A stretch of DNA of 64,000 nucleotides, from NCBI GenBank assembly GCA_934351255.1, contig CAKRJH010000013.1, forward strand, positions 1-64,000, read 5' to 3'. Both the position numbers and the translations under genes were made by a program. This document shows positions 61,284 through 64,000 of this stretch, piece after piece (positions within the stretch are counted from its first letter, which is position 1; each line of letters starts with the position of its first letter). A model generated the notes under the pieces. The model did no database searches. It saw only the letters and a program-made list of their open reading frames with translations, and was not told the DNA's origin. Source of the stretch: an uncultured Lachnospiraceae bacterium. GTDB lineage: Bacteria; Bacillota; Clostridia; Lachnospirales; Lachnospiraceae.

Positions 61284-63212
61284 CTAAATATCTAATGTCG
61301 CATACTGTGCCTCATCCATAATGAACTGACGTCTCGGAGGGACGTTGCTGCTCATCAGGGTGGAGGTGATGTCGTCTGCATCCACCGTATCGCTGATGGT
61401 GATCTGCGCCAGAATGCGCTGCTCGGGATCCAGTGTGGTCTCCCAGAGCTGTTCGGCATCCATTTCGCCAAGTCCTTTGTAACGCTGGACACCCAGGATC
61501 TTGTGACCACCGGCTTTGCGGAACTTGTCCAGCTCATGATCATTGAACAGATACTCTGATTTCTTCACTTTTTTCTTGGTGTTGGTGTCCTCGTAATCCA
61601 CTTTGTACAGTGGTGGAAGTCCTCGGTATATTTTGCCCTCGTAGATCAGTTCCGGCATGAACCGGTAGAAGAAGGTCAGCAGAAGAGTGCTGATGTGTGC
61701 GCCATCCACGTCGGCATCGGTCAGGATGATGATCTTGTCGTAGCGCAGCTTGGTGATATCAAACTCATCTCCGATTCCGCATCCAAAGGCAGCGATCATC
61801 TGCTTGATCTCATTGTTCAGAAGAATCTTCTCAAGGGTTGCTTTCTCCACGTTCAGGATCTTGCCGCGAAGAGGCAGGACGGCCTGAGTCTTGCGGTTTC
61901 TGGCTGTCTTGACCGTACCGCCGGCGGAATCACCCTCGACAATGTAGACCTCGCATTCCTCCGGTTTGCGGGAGGTGCAGGCGGCCAGTTTGCTCTTGGT
62001 GTCCACGTCATTTAACTGTTTGAGCACTGCGGTGCGGGCCTTGTCGCTGGCCTTGCGGGCGTTGTAGGATTTCTGGGAATTTTCCAGAATCTTCTGGAGG
62101 ATCTCCACGTTCTTGTCAAAGAAATGCTGTACTTCCACGGAGAAGACATCATCCACTGCAGTCTTGGCATCTGTGTTGCCCAGCTTGGTCTTGGTCTGCC
62201 CTTCAAACTGTGGGTCCGGATGCTTGATCGAGATGATGGCGACAATGCCGTTACGGATATCCTTGCCGTCGAAATTCTCATCTTTGTCCTTGAGGACGCC
62301 CAGTTCTCTGGCGTACTGATTCATAACACGGGTCAGTGCTGTCTTAAAGCCGGTCACCAGGGTACCGCCGTCGACGACGTTGATGCGGTTGCAGTAGGAG
62401 TTGATCTGCTCCGTGTAGTTGGTGGTGTACTGGAATGCCACTTCGATCTCAATGTCACCGCTCGTGCCGGAGATGTAGATCGGCGTGTCGTGCAGTGTCA
62501 CCGCATCGCGATTAATATAGGAAACAAAATTCTGGATTCCGAATTCCTCCTGATAGACTTTTTCTTCTTGTTCAATTTCGTTGATGTAATTTAACTTGAG
62601 ATTTTTATTCAGAAAGGCAGTCTCTTTGAGTTTCTTTTTGATGACATCGGACTTGAAGGTCGTCGTCTCAAAAATTTCCGGATCCGGGTAGAACGTCACC
62701 TTGGTACCTGTCTGTTTTTTGGGACACTTGCCAACCACCGGCAGAAGACCGTTTACCAGTTCCATCACCGGTTTGCCGCCTTCGGCGTACTCGTCGCGGT
62801 ATACCTGGCCGTCGCGGCGGATCTCCACGATCATACGGGTGGAGAGGGCATTGACAACGGACGAACCTACGCCGTGCAGACCGCCGGATACCTTGTAGAC
62901 CGTGTTGTTGAATTTGCCGCCGGCATGCAGCACGGTGTAGACAACGCGGGCGGTCGGAATGCCCTGGGTCGGATGAATGTCTACCGGGACACCGCGTCCA
63001 TTGTCCTCAATGCAGATGCCGCCGTCCTTCTGGACGGTCAGCGTGATCTCCGTGCAAAAACCGGCCAGATGCTCATCGATGGCATTGTCCAGAATCTCCC
63101 AGATCAGATGATGAAGTCCTCTGGAACCGGTGGAACCGATGTACATGCCGGGACGCATACGGACCGCTTCCAGACCCTCCAGAATGACAATTTCTTTTCC
63201 TGTATAACTCAT
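61284..63212 (-). CDS. parE: DNA topoisomerase IV subunit B (ParE-like)
   Basis: The 642-residue protein has the GHKL ATPase motifs [28 protein letters not shown] and [15 protein letters not shown], and a TOPRIM part with [22 protein letters not shown] and DADVDGAHI. It drives the ATP-dependent strand passage with ParC. ATG at 63212 is used; an ORF start nine codons upstream lacks a ribosome site, whereas AGGGGG lies before 63212. A promoter is seen at 63247-63276 on the minus strand. Confidence 0.88.
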   Translation of the reverse strand: MSYTGKEIVILEGLEAVRMRPGMYIGSTGSRGLHHLIWEILDNAIDEHLAGFCTEITLTVQKDGGICIEDNGRGVPVDIHPTQGIPTARVVYTVLHAGGKFNNTVYKVSGGLHGVGSSVVNALSTRMIVEIRRDGQVYRDEYAEGGKPVMELVNGLLPVVGKCPKKQTGTKVTFYPDPEIFETTTFKSDVIKKKLKETAFLNKNLKLNYINEIEQEEKVYQEEFGIQNFVSYINRDAVTLHDTPIYISGTSGDIEIEVAFQYTTNYTEQINSYCNRINVVDGGTLVTGFKTALTRVMNQYARELGVLKDKDENFDGKDIRNGIVAIISIKHPDPQFEGQTKTKLGNTDAKTAVDDVFSVEVQHFFDKNVEILQKILENSQKSYNARKASDKARTAVLKQLNDVDTKSKLAACTSRKPEECEVYIVEGDSAGGTVKTARNRKTQAVLPLRGKILNVEKATLEKILLNNEIKQMIAAFGCGIGDEFDITKLRYDKIIILTDADVDGAHISTLLLTFFYRFMPELIYEGKIYRGLPPLYKVDYEDTNTKKKVKKSEYLFNDHELDKFRKAGGHKILGVQRYKGLGEMDAEQLWETTLDPEQRILAQITISDTVDADDITSTLMSSNVPPRRQFIMDEAQYATLDI

Positions 63213-63246
63213 AGTGAACCCCCTAGTTTCTAAAAACAATACACCA

Positions 63247-63276
63247 AGTATACCATAATGTGAAAAATAATTGCAA
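63247..63276 (-). promoter_or_regulatory. Promoter of parE-parC
   Basis: On the minus strand TTGCAA (63271-63276) and TATACT (63247-63252) are 18 bases apart, ahead of parE. Confidence 0.7.
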
Positions 63277-63296
63277 ACAGATGCATCGCCTAAGAC

Positions 63297-63325
63297 TTGA
63301 GTTTTTCGACATAGTTTGCTATTCT
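63297..63325 (+). promoter_or_regulatory. Candidate promoter of lysA
   Basis: TTGAGT (63297-63302) and TATTCT (63320-63325) are 17 bases apart. The -10 box is weak. It lies back to back with the parE promoter. Confidence 0.5.
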
Positions 63326-63401
63326 AACAGATGAGTGTATTGTATGAGCGTATACAATCAGAAGAGAAGAAAGATACCGTTTCGGGAAAGGAAGACTAAT
63401 C

Positions 63402-64000
63402 ATGAAAAAAATACCATTCGTAACCAAGGAGCAGGTGGAGGAGATCGCAAAGACATATCCCACACCATTTCACATCTATGACGAGAAGGGAATCCGCGAA
63501 AATGCGCGCCGTCTGAAACAGGCATTTTCCTGGAACAAAGGATTTCGTGAGTATTTCGCAGTCAAGGCAACTCCCAATCCATTTATCCTGAAGATCCTTC
63601 AGGAGGAGGGATGCGGTGTGGATTGTTCCTCACTGACTGAGCTGATGATGTCCGAGGCCTGTGGATTTCAGGGATCCGATATCATGTTTTCTTCCAATGT
63701 AACACCGGAGTGTGAGTACCAGAAGGCAAAAGAACTGGGTGCATATATTAATCTGGATGACATTACACACATTGATTTTCTGGAGCAGTGTGCCGGTATT
63801 CCGGAGACGATCTGCTGCCGTTTCAATCCGGGCGGTGTATTCCAGCTTGGCACAGATATCATGGACAATCCGGGGGATGCCAAGTACGGCATGACAAAGG
63901 ATCAGATCATCGAGGCGTACAAGCGTCTGAAGGCAAAGGGAGCAAAGCGGTTTGGTATTCATGCATTTCTGGCAAGTAATACCGTTTCCAATGAATATTA
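63402..64000 (+). CDS. lysA: Diaminopimelate decarboxylase, partial (runs off the window)
   Basis: The first 199 residues of a fold-type III PLP enzyme are visible. The PLP lysine lies in REYFAVKATPNPF (about residue 50); CGVDCSSLTELMMSEACG and CRFNPGGVF follow, and GIHAFLASNTV sits at the window edge. The enzyme makes lysine from meso-diaminopimelate. The family is about 420 residues long, so roughly half the gene is missing. GGAAAGGAAG precedes the ATG. It is divergent from parE. Confidence 0.9.
   Translation, partial: MKKIPFVTKEQVEEIAKTYPTPFHIYDEKGIRENARRLKQAFSWNKGFREYFAVKATPNPFILKILQEEGCGVDCSSLTELMMSEACGFQGSDIMFSSNVTPECEYQKAKELGAYINLDDITHIDFLEQCAGIPETICCRFNPGGVFQLGTDIMDNPGDAKYGMTKDQIIEAYKRLKAKGAKRFGIHAFLASNTVSNEY

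Noticed and set aside
59006..63212. gyrA/gyrB rather than parC/parE
   Set aside because: The A subunit lacks a GyrA box and is short; the topoisomerase IV call is favoured but not proven.

Overview
The window looks like a chromosome segment of an anaerobic Bacillota of the Lachnospiraceae type (Clostridia). Reasons: strong GGAGG ribosome sites, small gaps and many ATGA/GTGA overlaps, a MocR-type pdxR facing pdxST, a four-subunit ferredoxin-dependent 2-oxoacid oxidoreductase, a flavodiiron protein, ferredoxin-fused aldo/keto reductase, NikMN-Q-O nickel uptake with lar genes, and SipW-class signal peptidases. I see no rRNA, tRNA or CRISPR array. Genus cannot be fixed from this sequence alone.

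Layout. 0.1-0.44 kb: frameshifted, truncated serine recombinase remnant. 0.44-10.1 kb: metabolic and transport genes (Nudix/pyrophosphatase-like fusion, PAP2 phosphatase, two transporters, GH36 alpha-galactosidase, tcdA, a P1B ATPase with a small partner), with four copies of a GGGGTCTGACCCC-type repeat around the MATE gene. 10.3-25.3 kb: the most unusual region, a surface-fibre-like locus. It has a PilZ protein, a membrane-anchored TasA-like protein, six secreted TasA/CalY-like proteins with SipW-type signal peptides (Y-A-W-F/Y motif) and a shared C-terminal E-G-x-D-x-x-C motif, two SipW-class signal peptidases, a membrane-anchored McrB-like AAA+ ATPase, and a DUF2357-like protein with a long coiled coil. 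The locus is interrupted at 14.5-16.6 kb by a complete type I toxin-antitoxin unit (38-residue holin-like toxin plus antisense-type RNA) and by decayed ATPase and unknown gene remnants.

25.3-34.6 kb: pdxT/pdxS and divergent pdxR, xpt-pbuX-larE, fprA-thiE, and an HD-GYP c-di-GMP phosphodiesterase. 34.7-44.1 kb: DHH phosphoesterase, transporters, an aspartate-aminotransferase-like enzyme, an AraC regulator, lipid kinase, thrH, YkgJ-like protein and a cation efflux protein. 44.1-48.9 kb: larB-larC-nikMN-nikQ-nikO, making and feeding nickel into the nickel-pincer cofactor of lactate racemase-type enzymes; larE lies 13 kb upstream and no larA is present. 48.9-64 kb: SGNH esterase, porCDAB-lysR, metY, a ferredoxin-type aldo/keto reductase, exoA, a C39-like cysteine protease-fold protein, parE-parC, and the start of lysA.

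A second theme is a 132-137 bp structured repeat found twice (12.34 and 44.10 kb). Each copy lies directly in front of a gene, has four hairpins with compensatory changes between the copies, and supplies or abuts the ribosome site of the next gene. The PilZ protein and HD-GYP enzyme suggest that c-di-GMP controls the fibre locus, but this is inference.
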